NCBI GenBank assembly: GCA_018365455.1
Contig: JAGZJZ010000015.1
Span: 79,000 to 142,999 of the forward strand
Direction: 5' to 3'
DNA: 64,000 nucleotides
Source: Clostridiales bacterium
GTDB taxonomy: Bacteria > Bacillota > Clostridia > Lachnospirales > Lachnospiraceae
In this document: positions 15,604 to 24,365 of the stretch, one piece after another
How positions within the stretch are numbered: the first letter of the stretch is position 1
How the letters are laid out: each line of letters starts with the position of its first letter
Made by a program: the position numbers and the translations under genes
Notes under the pieces: model-generated
Database searches by the model: none
What the model saw: only the letters and a program-made list of their open reading frames with translations
What the model was told of the DNA's origin: nothing

Positions 15604-16854
15604 ATGATTACCCAGGAAAATGCTTTCTATAAAAATGAGCTGTGGTGTGTCTATGAATTAAAAGATGCTCAGGGAAATTACGATGAAGATACCAGGCTGA
15701 AAATGAGAAAAGCAAGCCAGAACAATGAGTTTGTATGTCCGGATTGCGGGGAACATCTGGTCCTGTGTGCCGGAAATAAAGTAGAACCGTATTTTCGTCA
15801 TCATGAGAATGCAAATTGTCCGGTGCGGACTAATGGGCAGAGTACCAGGTATCTGCTGGCAAGGAGGCTGCTATTCCAGGCGGCGAAGCGTAGTTTTCCC
15901 AATGCGGTAATTACCTGCAGCAGACAGGGCGGTAAGTACGTATCTGATGTATTTATAAATGACGGTGACCTGAGAATGGTTCTGGAGTATGCGGGGCAGG
16001 ATTTAAAACTGGATTTGTGGGAAAAGAAGCATGCACATTATCAGGAAGAGGGGATCATCGATCTCTGGTTCTTAAATGGCAGGAAATATGGGGATGATGT
16101 GATGGCAACTTTTGAATACCTGATCTATTCCTATCAGGGAATTCTATTGCTGCTGGATATGGAGGATCAGGAGCTTCGTCTGAAGCAACGCTGCGTAATC
16201 CCATTTAACCATTCAGAATGTATCTTTACAAAATCCTTTCCACTGGACAAGATTACTATAGACCCCTCGGGTAAAATCATCAGTGAGTATGAAATCTATA
16301 AAGAACATTACATAGAAGATGTGGAAGAAAACCTGAAAAGTAAAAAAAGGCTGTCCCAATATGATGCAGACTCCGGAATTTTTAATAAAAAGCCTTACCG
16401 GGATCCTGCTGCTCAAAAAGAGATCGTGCAGAAAGTGCTGCAGAAAGTGGATGAATCCTTAGCAGTTAATCGGGAATATAAGAGGCTTCATATGGAGTCC
16501 GTGAAGGAAAGGGAAATAAAAAGAGACGGTGGTAAGAACTTTAAATCGGACGGAACGCCAAGGCAGGGGACTTCGGACGGCAAACTCCACAGGCGCAGCC
16601 TGTCTTCGGAGGATGGTCCCCTGACAGCCAGAATGACGGCGATTGGTGAGTCCTGGGATCTGCCGCAGTTAATGGGTAACGAAGCCATGCTTCCAAAAGC
16701 CAGCAGCAACCGGAAGTCCTATCTGGAAAGTCTGAACAATAGACTTCGGAATACCTCGGATCAAAAAAAGCAGGAGCTTTTTATAACGAAAGCAGTGGAA
16801 AAAATTAATTCAGAATTGAAAATATATGCCTGGCACTGTTATAAGAGAGGCTGA
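15604..16854 (+). CDS. CoiA-like protein (competence-type nuclease family)
   Basis: This 416-aa protein starts with a CoiA-type zinc finger: FVCPDCGEHLVLCAG, then FRHHENANCPV (residues about 40-75). It continues with a segment of PD-(D/E)xK type (SDVFIND, VLEYAGQDL, near 115-135), followed by a long charged and probably flexible C-terminal third. CoiA is needed for recombination of incoming DNA in naturally competent Firmicutes. The C-terminal part does not match CoiA, so the exact role is open. ATG with GGAG site. It stands alone and has a terminator downstream. Confidence 0.65.
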   Translation: MITQENAFYKNELWCVYELKDAQGNYDEDTRLKMRKASQNNEFVCPDCGEHLVLCAGNKVEPYFRHHENANCPVRTNGQSTRYLLARRLLFQAAKRSFPNAVITCSRQGGKYVSDVFINDGDLRMVLEYAGQDLKLDLWEKKHAHYQEEGIIDLWFLNGRKYGDDVMATFEYLIYSYQGILLLLDMEDQELRLKQRCVIPFNHSECIFTKSFPLDKITIDPSGKIISEYEIYKEHYIEDVEENLKSKKRLSQYDADSGIFNKKPYRDPAAQKEIVQKVLQKVDESLAVNREYKRLHMESVKEREIKRDGGKNFKSDGTPRQGTSDGKLHRRSLSSEDGPLTARMTAIGESWDLPQLMGNEAMLPKASSNRKSYLESLNNRLRNTSDQKKQELFITKAVEKINSELKIYAWHCYKRG

Positions 16855-16864
16855 ATAGGAGATT

Positions 16865-16912
16865 ATATCAGATAAATATTTCATACTATTTATCTGATAT
16901 AATTATTTTATT
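16865..16912 (+). terminator. Terminator of the CoiA-like gene
   Basis: A perfect 14-bp stem (16865-16878 with 16887-16900) closes an 8-nt loop and is followed by an AT-rich tail with T clusters. Confidence 0.7.
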
Positions 16913-16925
16913 ATTTAAATGATTT

Positions 16926-16949
16926 AATATGACATACAGTTGTCATATT
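16926..16949. promoter_or_regulatory. Palindromic operator upstream of GNAT-YoaP gene
   Basis: AATATGACA (16926-16934) and TGTCATATT (16941-16949) form a perfect 9-bp inverted repeat with a 6-bp centre. A -10-like TATACT follows at 16958-16963, 17 bp after a weak TACAGT. This suggests a controlled promoter for the gene at 17194, now separated from it by the inserted element at 17003-17166. Confidence 0.5.
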
Positions 16950-17002
16950 CATTGTTGTATACTTTAGTTACAAAATTAGAAAAAGATATGATGCTGATGC
17001 AC

Positions 17003-17166
17003 TAGAGCGTGTTTGAAAATTCATTCCCGCCATCTGCACGCCCCACTTAGCGGCATATTTGCCCCGAATTCAGGTTACGTAGTACGCTTGTCGCCCTTCA
17101 TCCGGGACAAATCTCCCACAAAGTGTGACGTACAGTTGTCAGAAAGCAATTTTAAAACACGCTCTA
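17003..17166. mobile_element. MITE-like element with TA ends
   Basis: A 164-bp element is bounded by perfect 12-bp inverted repeats TAGAGCGTGTTT (17003-17014) and AAACACGCTCTA (17155-17166). The pairing extends to 19 bp with one mismatch. The TA at each end fits the target duplication of IS630/Tc1-mariner elements. It holds no transposase and no convincing gene. Its inside is less AT-rich than the surroundings. It sits between the likely promoter and the GNAT-YoaP gene. Confidence 0.7.
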
Positions 17167-17193
17167 ATATATATTTGATAAAGGAGAAAAAGA

Positions 17194-17952
17194 ATGGAAT
17201 TAATAACAGTAAATATGGAAAATATTGAGAAAGAACACATCTGTTGTGCAATTGCAGATAAAAAAGGAGAAACCTGTGTATCATCCAAGAAAGCATGGCT
17301 GAAAGAACGTTTTGCAGACGGATTGGTGTTTCGTAAATTAAATGAAAGAGGAAAAGTATTCATTGAATATATTCCGGGTGAAAAAGCCTGGTATCCGATA
17401 GAAGCGCCCAATTATCTGCACATCAACTGTTTCTGGGTGTCCGGTAAGTTTAAGGGTCAGGGATATGCAAATCAATTGCTGGAATCCTGTATCGACAATG
17501 CAAAGGAGAGGAATATGGATGGCATTACGGTATTATCTTCCGGTAAAAAGATGCCGTTTTTGTCCGATCCCAAGTATTTAAAATATAAGGGCTTTTTGAC
17601 AGCCGATACCGCAGCGCCGTATTTCGAACTTTTATATTTACCACTGAAAGAAAATGCCCCGGTCCCCAAATTTAAAGAATGTGCAAAAAAAGGTGAAATT
17701 AAGGAGCAGGGGATGGTGCTCTACTACACAAACCAATGTCCTCATACGGACAAATATGCACCGATGCTTCAGAAAATAGCCAGGGAGCATGGAGCAGACT
17801 TCAAACTTTGTAAAATTAAAACAACCCGGCAGGCACAAAATGCCCCATCCCCATTTACCACATACAGTTTTTTTAATGAAGGAAAATTTGTTACAAATGA
17901 GATACTGAGTGAAGCAAAGTTTTTAAAATATTTAAGTGAACATGGAATTTAA
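17194..17952 (+). CDS. GNAT acetyltransferase with C-terminal YoaP domain
   Basis: This 252-aa protein has a GNAT domain (about 1-150) with the CoA loop VSGKFKGQGYANQLL and a C-terminal YoaP-like region (about 205-250; APSPFTTYSFFNEGKFVTNE). A thioredoxin-like stretch, LYYTNQCPHTDKY, stands between them. The family acetyl acceptor is not known to me. ATG follows AAAGGAG. The MITE-like element ends only 27 bp before the start, so leader and regulation have probably been altered. Confidence 0.8.
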   Translation: MELITVNMENIEKEHICCAIADKKGETCVSSKKAWLKERFADGLVFRKLNERGKVFIEYIPGEKAWYPIEAPNYLHINCFWVSGKFKGQGYANQLLESCIDNAKERNMDGITVLSSGKKMPFLSDPKYLKYKGFLTADTAAPYFELLYLPLKENAPVPKFKECAKKGEIKEQGMVLYYTNQCPHTDKYAPMLQKIAREHGADFKLCKIKTTRQAQNAPSPFTTYSFFNEGKFVTNEILSEAKFLKYLSEHGI

Positions 17953-18302
17953 AGCAGCATACACCAAAAACCCACCATTAATTCGTAAAATGAGCAAACT
18001 TCTTTTTCAGTATTTAAGGTTTGCAGCAGAGAAAAGTGGAGATAATACCTGATATAAGGAATCTAGACAGACATTACATATATTTTACATATTTTTAACC
18101 AAGGACAGATAGAGAAACAAAATCCGTATTGCTATGATACATAGTGCAGTCTGTTATTTTGGCTGTACTGCTATGGGCATATATACCGGAAGCAGTGCAG
18201 ATGCTTTTGGCATTTTTACAGCGTCTGCAGCAAAGTGAATGCGTCGGATAAAGACTAAATGGGGCATTCACATTGAAAAGGTACAATTAACAAAGGAGAT
18301 AT
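17953..18302. other. Intergenic stretch without a convincing gene
   Basis: This 350-bp gap contains an AT-rich first half and a possible 34-codon frame at 18134-18238 without a good ribosome site. I see no terminator or promoter that I would defend, except the AAAGGAG site directly before the HD gene. Confidence 0.5.
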
Positions 18303-18968
18303 ATGGAACAGATTACCTATAAGAAAATCAAGGAATCAGAAGAAATAAGAGCATATATAAAAAAGGGAAATGACAACCTTGGAGTGCTGGGATATACGGA
18401 GCATTCTTTGAGTCATGCAGTAAAGGTAGCCCAGATTGCCGGAAGAATATTAAAAGAACTGGGATACAGCAAAAAGGATATAGAACTCGCAAGGATAGCT
18501 GGTTATATGCACGATATCGGCAATAGCATCAACCGAAACGACCATGCCCACAGCGGAGCTATTATGGCATTTACGCTGCTTCGCCAGTATGATATTCCAC
18601 CGGAAGATGCAGCTACCATTATCAGTGCTATAGGACAGCATGATGAGAAAACAGGAACGGCAGTAGACGCAGTATCAGCAGCTGTAATATTGGCGGATAA
18701 GACAGATGTGAGAAGAAACCGTGTCCGAAATACGGTCAAGGAAAGTTTTGATAAACACGACCGGGTAAACTATGCAGCCGTTACTTCAGAGTTAACCATT
18801 CTGACTGATACAAAGACGATCCAGTTAAGTGTGGAACTGGATGAAAGTATTTGCTCAATTATGGATTATTTTGAAATCTTTTTGCAGCGGATGCTGATGT
18901 GCAAACGTGCAGCGGAAATGCTGGGATCAAAATTTAAGCTGACAGCTAATGGGCATAAAGTTTGCTAA
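18303..18968 (+). CDS. HD-domain phosphohydrolase
   Basis: This 221-aa protein carries the HD metal site: H in EHSLSHAVKVAQ, the HD pair in GYMHDIGNS, then H in NDHAHSGA and D in ILADKTDVRR. This order is typical of HD phosphohydrolases acting on nucleotides or phosphate esters. The substrate is unknown. ATG after AAAGGAG. It lies 153 bp before the polyphosphate kinase gene on the same strand, and a shared role in phosphate or alarmone metabolism is only a guess. Confidence 0.82.
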   Translation: MEQITYKKIKESEEIRAYIKKGNDNLGVLGYTEHSLSHAVKVAQIAGRILKELGYSKKDIELARIAGYMHDIGNSINRNDHAHSGAIMAFTLLRQYDIPPEDAATIISAIGQHDEKTGTAVDAVSAAVILADKTDVRRNRVRNTVKESFDKHDRVNYAAVTSELTILTDTKTIQLSVELDESICSIMDYFEIFLQRMLMCKRAAEMLGSKFKLTANGHKVC

Positions 18969-19121
18969 AGAAAATTATTCAGTGAAATGGAAACTGGCTT
19001 GTTAAGGTCAATTGGCCATTATGTGCTAAAAGCCAGGTAATACTGTGAAAATTCTTAGGATTATATCACCTGAGTAACTCAAGCTAAATACAAGAGATAA
19101 GAAAATGAGGATGTGAGCCAC

Positions 19122-21182
19122 ATGAAAGATAAACAATTATCTTGTTTTGAAAACCGGGAATTATCCTGGCTTAAATTTAATGAACGTGTATTAGAAGAAG
19201 CTGCTGATCCTAAGGTGCCCATTTGTGAGCGCCTTACTTTTCTGTCCATTTTCCAAAGCAATCTGGATGAATTTTTTATGGTCAGGGTAGGCTCTCTTCA
19301 TGATCAGATGTTGTTATCAAAAGAAATCAGAGAAAATAAAACCCAGATGACCAGCAGAGAGCAGATGGAAGCTATATTTAAACGGGTACGGGAATTAGAA
19401 AAAGTAAAGGATCAAATTTACGAAGAATTAATGTCTCTTCTTGAAACCGAAGGAATTTATTTGATGAAAATCAGCCAATTGACAGATGGGGAAAAAGATT
19501 ATCTGGAACGCTATTTTGAGCAGGATATTCTGCCGCTTCTGTCCACAATGGTGGTAGGTAAAAAACAGCCTTTTCCATTTTTGAAAAATAATGAAATCTA
19601 TGCGGCAGCAGTATTGGAAACCAAAACAGACCGGGAAAAATTCGGAATTGTACCATGCAGCAGTGAAGTATTTGGAAGGCTTACGGCTATTCCAGGAAGA
19701 ACCGGGAGCTTTCTGCTGGTGGAAGAATTAATTTTACATTTTCTGCCTAAAGTATTTCAGAAATACCGGCTGAGTGCAAAGTCACTGATTCGCATAACCA
19801 GAAATGCAGATATTGATGCAGACAGTATCTTTGATGAGGATCTTGACTACAGGGAACACATGGCAGAGGTGGTTAAACTCAGAAGAAAGCTCTGTCCTGT
19901 TCGGCTGGAATTAAGCAGGGAACTGGATCATAAGATGACAGCTAAGCTGTGTGAACATCTGCTATTAAAAAAAGACCAGGTATTTGTCTCTCAATCGCCA
20001 GTGGATCTTTCCTTTGTATTCCAGATTCAGGACCAGTTGAGAATGAAAACGGAATTGTTTTTTGAAAAAAGAATTCCTCAGAAATCACCGGCAGTTGATG
20101 AAAAAAGACCCGTAATAGACCAGATCCTGGAGCATGACATTTTACTGTCTTATCCATACGAGAGCATCAGACCATTCATTGCGATGCTGAATCAGGCTGC
20201 AGAGGATCCTTATGTTGTGTCTATAAAAATGACCCTTTACCGTCTGGCTAAGCACAGTGAAGTAATTGGTGCGCTGATTGAAGCGGCAGAAAACGGTAAG
20301 CAGGTAGATGTATTAGTGGAACTGAAAGCCAGATTTGATGAGGAAAACAACATTGGGTGGTCAAGAAGGCTGGAGGAGGCAGGATGCCATGTTATCTATG
20401 GCCTCGATGGTCTGAAGGTTCATTCAAAGCTATGCCTCATTACCCGAAAAAGAGAGGGTCAGATTGAATATATTACACAGGTGGGAACCGGAAATTATAA
20501 TGAAAAGACTGCCAGGCTTTATACGGATCTCTCCCTGATGACTGCGGATAACAGAATAGGTATAGAAGCAGCCGGAATATTCCAGTTGCTTTCCATGGGC
20601 GAAGTAGTCGAATCATCCGATCATCTTCTGATTGCTCCAAAGTGCCTGCAGAACAAAGTACTGGAAATGATGGATGAAGAAATACGTGCAGCGAAAAATA
20701 ATGAGGCATCCTATATAGGTCTGAAACTAAATTCACTGACCGACAAGAAAATTATTGATAAATTAATAGAAGCATCAAAAGCAGGAGTAAAAATAGAAAT
20801 GATTGTCCGGGGAATATGCTGCCTGCGTTCAGGCATTCCGGGGCAGACAGATCATATAAGGATTATCAGTATTGTGGGCAGATACCTGGAGCACTCTAGA
20901 ATCTATATTTTTGGCGACAGAGAAAGAGCAAAAATCTATATTGCATCAGCAGACTTTATGACCAGAAATACACTGCGCAGAGTAGAAGTGGCGGTACCAA
21001 TTTATGATACCCACCTGAAAGTAAGAATACGCGAGATGTTTACCACAATGCTAAACGATAATGTGAAGGCAAGGGAACAAAAAGAAGATGGTTCCTATCA
21101 GAAATTGCCAACGACAGATGTTGCGCTGGATTCTCAGAAATTATTTTTTCAGATTGCATACCAGCATACAAATAAGCAGTAA
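19122..21182 (+). CDS. ppk1: Polyphosphate kinase 1
   Basis: This 686-aa PPK1 makes polyphosphate from ATP. The N domain begins FENRELSWLKFNERVLEEA. The two phospholipase-D-like C domains hold the autophosphorylated histidine in LKVHSKLCLI and the second active-site histidine in LEHSRIYIFG. TQVGTGNYNEKTARLYTD is a family hallmark. Length is normal. ATG at 19122 is preferred to the GTG at 19113, which is only 2 nt from the GAGG site. It is followed by a terminator. Confidence 0.95.
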   Translation: MKDKQLSCFENRELSWLKFNERVLEEAADPKVPICERLTFLSIFQSNLDEFFMVRVGSLHDQMLLSKEIRENKTQMTSREQMEAIFKRVRELEKVKDQIYEELMSLLETEGIYLMKISQLTDGEKDYLERYFEQDILPLLSTMVVGKKQPFPFLKNNEIYAAAVLETKTDREKFGIVPCSSEVFGRLTAIPGRTGSFLLVEELILHFLPKVFQKYRLSAKSLIRITRNADIDADSIFDEDLDYREHMAEVVKLRRKLCPVRLELSRELDHKMTAKLCEHLLLKKDQVFVSQSPVDLSFVFQIQDQLRMKTELFFEKRIPQKSPAVDEKRPVIDQILEHDILLSYPYESIRPFIAMLNQAAEDPYVVSIKMTLYRLAKHSEVIGALIEAAENGKQVDVLVELKARFDEENNIGWSRRLEEAGCHVIYGLDGLKVHSKLCLITRKREGQIEYITQVGTGNYNEKTARLYTDLSLMTADNRIGIEAAGIFQLLSMGEVVESSDHLLIAPKCLQNKVLEMMDEEIRAAKNNEASYIGLKLNSLTDKKIIDKLIEASKAGVKIEMIVRGICCLRSGIPGQTDHIRIISIVGRYLEHSRIYIFGDRERAKIYIASADFMTRNTLRRVEVAVPIYDTHLKVRIREMFTTMLNDNVKAREQKEDGSYQKLPTTDVALDSQKLFFQIAYQHTNKQ

Positions 21183-21187
21183 AGTTT

Positions 21188-21225
21188 AGGAGAACCACAA
21201 AATAAGTGGATTGTGGTTCTCCTAT
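21188..21225 (+). terminator. Terminator of ppk1
   Basis: AGGAGAACCACAA (21188-21200) pairs perfectly with 21211-21223. The tail is T/A mixed rather than a clean T-run. Confidence 0.6.
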
Positions 21226-21301
21226 ATATAAGATAAAAAGAAGTCATAAAAAAGTCAAAAAAATAAATATAAAAATAAATAAAAAAATTTCAAATTTAGT
21301 A

Positions 21302-21330
21302 TTGACAAATCTTAGAAATCATTGTAGAAT
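21302..21330 (+). promoter_or_regulatory. Promoter of the tRNA cluster
   Basis: TTGACA (21302-21307), 17 bp, TAGAAT (21325-21330), located 60 bp before tRNA-Phe. Confidence 0.75.
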
Positions 21331-21390
21331 TATCTACGTTGCTGAACGGAACAAATCAAGAAAAGCAAAAACAGGAACAACAGTCTTTAA

Positions 21391-21463
<73 letters not shown>

Positions 21464-21496
21464 TTGCAAAAGCAAAAGCAATATACAATTTCATAT

Positions 21497-21567
21497 GCGG
21501 GTGTAGTTCAATGGTAGAACACTAGCCTTCCAAGCTAGATACGTGGGTTCGATTCCCATCACCCGCT
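21497..21567 (+). tRNA. tRNA-Gly (anticodon TCC)
   Basis: Acceptor arms GCGGGTG/CACCCGC pair, the anticodon stem CTAGC/GCTAG encloses CTTCCAA (TCC), and the T-loop is TTCGATT. No CCA is encoded. Confidence 0.96.
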
Positions 21568-21587
21568 TTTCATCGTAAGATGATTAT

Positions 21588-21660
21588 GCGCGAGTGGCTC
21601 AGTTGGTGGAGCGCGACCTTGCCAAGGTCGAGGCCGCGGGTTCGAGTCCCGTCTCGCGCT
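21588..21660 (+). tRNA. tRNA-Gly (anticodon GCC), prophage integration site
   Basis: Acceptor arms GCGCGAG/CTCGCGC and anticodon stem CGACC/GGTCG with loop TTGCCAA (GCC) are intact. The 3' half from 21617 on belongs to the 46-bp repeat found again at 63902, so the phage restores the tRNA when it integrates. Confidence 0.97.
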
Positions 21661-21662
21661 CT
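21617..21662. repeat. attL core
   Basis: A 46-bp sequence covers the anticodon-stem to 3' end of tRNA-Gly(GCC) and is identical to 63902-63947. Confidence 0.97.
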
Positions 21663-21681
21663 GGTAATTTGTAGTATTTAT

Positions 21682-21722
21682 GCGGGTTTGAGAGTAGTGA
21701 TCTCAAGCCTGCATTTTTTTGG
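21682..21722 (+). terminator. Phage-supplied terminator for the tRNA operon
   Basis: A 12-bp stem (21682-21693 with 21701-21712, two wobble pairs) is followed by seven T. It begins with TTTATGCGGGTTTG, which is also found just outside attR on the host side (near 63974), so the phage carries a substitute for the tRNA terminator. Confidence 0.75.
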
Positions 21723-21733
21723 TTTACGAAAAC

Positions 21734-21740
21734 GGTTAAC
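21734..21740. promoter_or_regulatory. Possible integrase arm-type site, left
   Basis: GGTTAAC lies inside attL, and a related GGTTTAC is at 21721. The same heptamer occurs twice, 12 bp apart, just inside attR (63777-63783 and 63789-63795). Arm-binding sites are expected in these places, but the match is short. Confidence 0.35.
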
Positions 21741-21770
21741 GTCATTCGATTTTTCTATTATATTCTGTTG

Positions 21771-22946
21771 CTACATTGCTACATGTTTCGAATAATTTTC
21801 TAATGTCTTGCTTGTCATTTTAGTGTCTACATGCGCATACCGGGACAAGAGAGTCTTAACACTATTCCCCATAATTTGTGCAATAACTTCGTGACGCTCA
21901 TCATTGCTTAGATTGTTTGTAGCAAAGCTGTGCCGGCAGTCATACAAAGCTATCTGCGGAAGCGCAGCGCCGCCATTTGGGAGTTTTCCGTGCGCGTCTA
22001 AATGTTTCACCATCTTATCATTGTGTCGCTTCAAAATCGTTCTAAACGCTTTTGAGTAAGTATCCGGTTTTATTGGATTACCATCTTCGTTTACGAATAA
22101 GAAGTCATTGTTTCCAAATTCAGGATATTTTGCCTGCATCTCCTTTTTCCATTGCAGGCTACGCTCTACAGCTTTTACTATTGGATCGGGTAGTGTAAGT
22201 CCCCTATGACTTTGGGATGTCTTCATGTCAGATACAACCAGGTCATTATCCAAACCCCTGTGCAAAGTAAGTTCGCCAGATTCGGTTAGATCAGTTTCAG
22301 CTATCCCGCACACTTCACCAGGACGCGCCCCGGTGAGCAGAGATAATACAAACATGCCGTAGAAGCGTGAGAACCGCACTTCTGGGAGTTTTAGAAAGTA
22401 CATGCATTGTTCATCCGTCCAGGTTGTTTTGGCAGGGAGAACCACCTTCGCACGCTTCACTCGGCTGCATGGGTTCATAGAAATAATCTTAAGTGTATCA
22501 ATGGAATAATTAAAGACATTGGAAAGTATATTAATACATTTGTTCACGGTTTCAGCTCCGTATTTCTTTTTCATAACGTTTATATAATTCTGAATATGAA
22601 CGGAGGTAATACCGGTAACTGCCTTTCCCTCAAAAATTTCTTGTATATAATCGGCATAATACCTTTTATATGTCTTAAGGGTAGAATTTGCATAATGCCC
22701 TTCGGCTGCATCTAGCCAGGAAGCAGCAGCCTGATCGAAAGTCATTTTTTTATTTTTCTTTTCAATTCTTAAACCGTCTTCCATTTTCTTTAGAATTTCT
22801 GATTCATCGTGTACTGCCTCCTTTCGCGTCAATCTTACGGGTCCGGTAAAACGTTGTTTGGTGCTGACATCGTATACATTGGCAAAAAATTTAATAGTGG
22901 TTTTGCCTGTTTTCTTAGATAAGTACTTTTTTTCTTGTATGCTCAT
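21771..22946 (-). CDS. int: Phage integrase, tyrosine recombinase
   Basis: This 391-aa integrase has the arm-binding N-terminal region (AP2-like, about 1-55), a SAM-like core-binding domain (about 65-160) and the catalytic domain. Catalytic Arg is in LTGARPGEVCG, the second Arg in YDCRHSFATN, and the nucleophile Tyr near the C-terminus in TLENYSKH or at RYAH. Several box II histidines are substituted (MGNS for LGHS). It lies directly inside attL and is transcribed toward it. The fourth Met of the open frame is chosen as start because AGGAGG precedes it by 9 nt. The upstream ATG overlaps the ribosome site. Confidence 0.92.
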   Translation of the reverse strand: MSIQEKKYLSKKTGKTTIKFFANVYDVSTKQRFTGPVRLTRKEAVHDESEILKKMEDGLRIEKKNKKMTFDQAAASWLDAAEGHYANSTLKTYKRYYADYIQEIFEGKAVTGITSVHIQNYINVMKKKYGAETVNKCINILSNVFNYSIDTLKIISMNPCSRVKRAKVVLPAKTTWTDEQCMYFLKLPEVRFSRFYGMFVLSLLTGARPGEVCGIAETDLTESGELTLHRGLDNDLVVSDMKTSQSHRGLTLPDPIVKAVERSLQWKKEMQAKYPEFGNNDFLFVNEDGNPIKPDTYSKAFRTILKRHNDKMVKHLDAHGKLPNGGAALPQIALYDCRHSFATNNLSNDERHEVIAQIMGNSVKTLLSRYAHVDTKMTSKTLENYSKHVAM

Positions 22947-22983
22947 GCTGTTCATCCTCCTGTTTTAGACATAAAAATAGCGC

Positions 22984-23102
22984 CTATACAGACGCTTGGA
23001 AAGATGATATAATATGCTTGTCTAGGGCTTATTATATGGTCCTTCGCGGTCTGTATAGTAACATTTAAGCCGTTCGGTGTTTCCAGCACCGGGCGGTTTT
23101 TA
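22984..23102 (+). ncRNA. Possible structured RNA ending in a terminator
   Basis: CTATACAGAC (22984-22993) pairs perfectly with GTCTGTATAG (23049-23058). Nested inside, ATATAATA (23007-23014) pairs with TATTATAT (23030-23037). A GC-rich hairpin with a T-run follows at 23067-23101 on the plus strand. No plus-strand gene lies upstream, so this could be a small RNA, or a leader structure for the minus-strand integrase. No clear promoter was found. Confidence 0.35.
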
Positions 23103-23106
23103 TTGT

Positions 23107-23532
23107 TTAATTAACGGTTTTTAGTGTTTCGCCATCCCTTACACTTGTTTTGCGGCAAAATTTGCAATTAAGGCTTTCCACTTTTCGCGAAAATTTATTT
23201 TCTTTCCCACAATACGGACAATCTGCCCGACATTCGGCAGTGCACATATTATATCCGCACCCAACAATGCCCAATCCTCCGATTAAGAAAATGATTCCAA
23301 ATGGGAGAATAAAAGGCAAGCTAACTAGAGCGATTAAAAAGCCGAAAATAACCAGTAGCATTCCGCTGAATTTATGGGAATTAGTAAAAGATATTTCCGT
23401 TGCCCTGATCTTTTGCTCGTTCTGTTGGTGCTGGACGCTACTTTCGGATGCTAAAGGGTTGCCACAATGCGGGCAATTCTTTGCGTTTTCGGATACTTTT
23501 CCTCCACACTCGGTGCAATTAATTAATGACAT
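23107..23532 (-). CDS. Zinc-ribbon membrane protein
   Basis: This 141-aa protein has an N-terminal zinc ribbon (CTECGGKVSENAKNCPHCG), a linker, two adjacent membrane helices (about residues 55-90) and a second C-terminal zinc ribbon (CPYCGKE...CKFCRK). Such proteins are common in phage lysogeny regions, but no function is established. It lies between integrase and the LytTR regulator on the same strand and is probably expressed in the lysogen. Confidence 0.7.
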   Translation of the reverse strand: MSLINCTECGGKVSENAKNCPHCGNPLASESSVQHQQNEQKIRATEISFTNSHKFSGMLLVIFGFLIALVSLPFILPFGIIFLIGGLGIVGCGYNMCTAECRADCPYCGKENKFSRKVESLNCKFCRKTSVRDGETLKTVN

Positions 23533-23601
23533 AACTTTCCCCTCTTTCTTCTAAAGGCTTTTGCCTTCTTAATATTGTTTAATAGATCTTTAATAATATT
23601 T

Positions 23602-24309
23602 TTACTTTCTCCTATAGACTAAAAATTGTTGCACTGATGACTCCAGCCATTCTTTGCTTAACGGCAAGGTTAATCCATTGTTTAATATTACTTCTGTCTT
23701 TCCTATGCTTTCCACATATTTTAAATTAACAATTCTGTCCTTCGATATTCTGCAAAAACCTATATCTAAGCATGACTTTGCGATTCCAGACATAGATTCC
23801 CATGTGTAAATAGGATCTTCATTCGATCTTATAATGCATGTCTTGCGTCCTGATTTTGAAATATACAAAATATCTTTTAATAATACCCGTAAAGTTTTGT
23901 ATCCAGATGTTATAGTTATAAATTTATAATCGGTATTATAAATTCCTATAAAGTTTTCTATAGTACTGGGAATTTCGTGTTGCATATGAGTTTTTCTAAC
24001 AAAATTAAATGGATAATATTTGAGTGCTTCAAAAACATAGTTCTCGTACCCGGATACGTAAACAATCTCTCTATTGTAATTTCGCTTGAATAAATACTCT
24101 CCTGCATCAAGCCCATTGAATTCTGGCATATCAATATCAAGAAATATTAGGCTAATTGGAATGGATTCCACAAGATCTATTAAACTTTTTGCATCACATA
24201 ATTTGTGTATCTTAAATGGAATTTCTAGGCATTGCATTTTGTTTTTTATAATCTCGCTTATAGAATCCCTGAATATATGCTCATCGTCAACCACGGCTAT
24301 ATGAATCAT
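23602..24309 (-). CDS. LytTR-family response regulator (AgrA-like), orphan
   Basis: This 235-aa protein has a receiver domain (about 1-120) with the acidic VVDDE and phospho-acceptor Asp in FLDIDMPEFNG, then a LytTR DNA-binding domain (about 135-235; ILYISKSGRKTCII, FCRISKDRIVNLKYV). Such regulators usually act with a membrane histidine kinase in peptide quorum sensing. No kinase is in the prophage, so a host kinase or a non-phosphorylated mode must be assumed. ATG at 24309 follows GAGGG. A GTG four codons upstream is too close to it. A 21-bp spaced direct repeat lies just upstream. Confidence 0.88.
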   Translation of the reverse strand: MIHIAVVDDEHIFRDSISEIIKNKMQCLEIPFKIHKLCDAKSLIDLVESIPISLIFLDIDMPEFNGLDAGEYLFKRNYNREIVYVSGYENYVFEALKYYPFNFVRKTHMQHEIPSTIENFIGIYNTDYKFITITSGYKTLRVLLKDILYISKSGRKTCIIRSNEDPIYTWESMSGIAKSCLDIGFCRISKDRIVNLKYVESIGKTEVILNNGLTLPLSKEWLESSVQQFLVYRRK

Positions 24310-24365
24310 TTTGTAAATCACCCTCTTTTCTGATATTAGGCGTTAGTGATTTTTAACAAAAATAT

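Noticed and set aside
18134..18238. 34-codon frame in the gap before the HD gene
   Set aside because: No ribosome site and no recognisable motif.
21771..23532. Integrative conjugative element instead of phage
   Set aside because: Complete terminase, portal, capsid, tail and lysis genes are present, and no relaxase or type IV secretion genes are seen.
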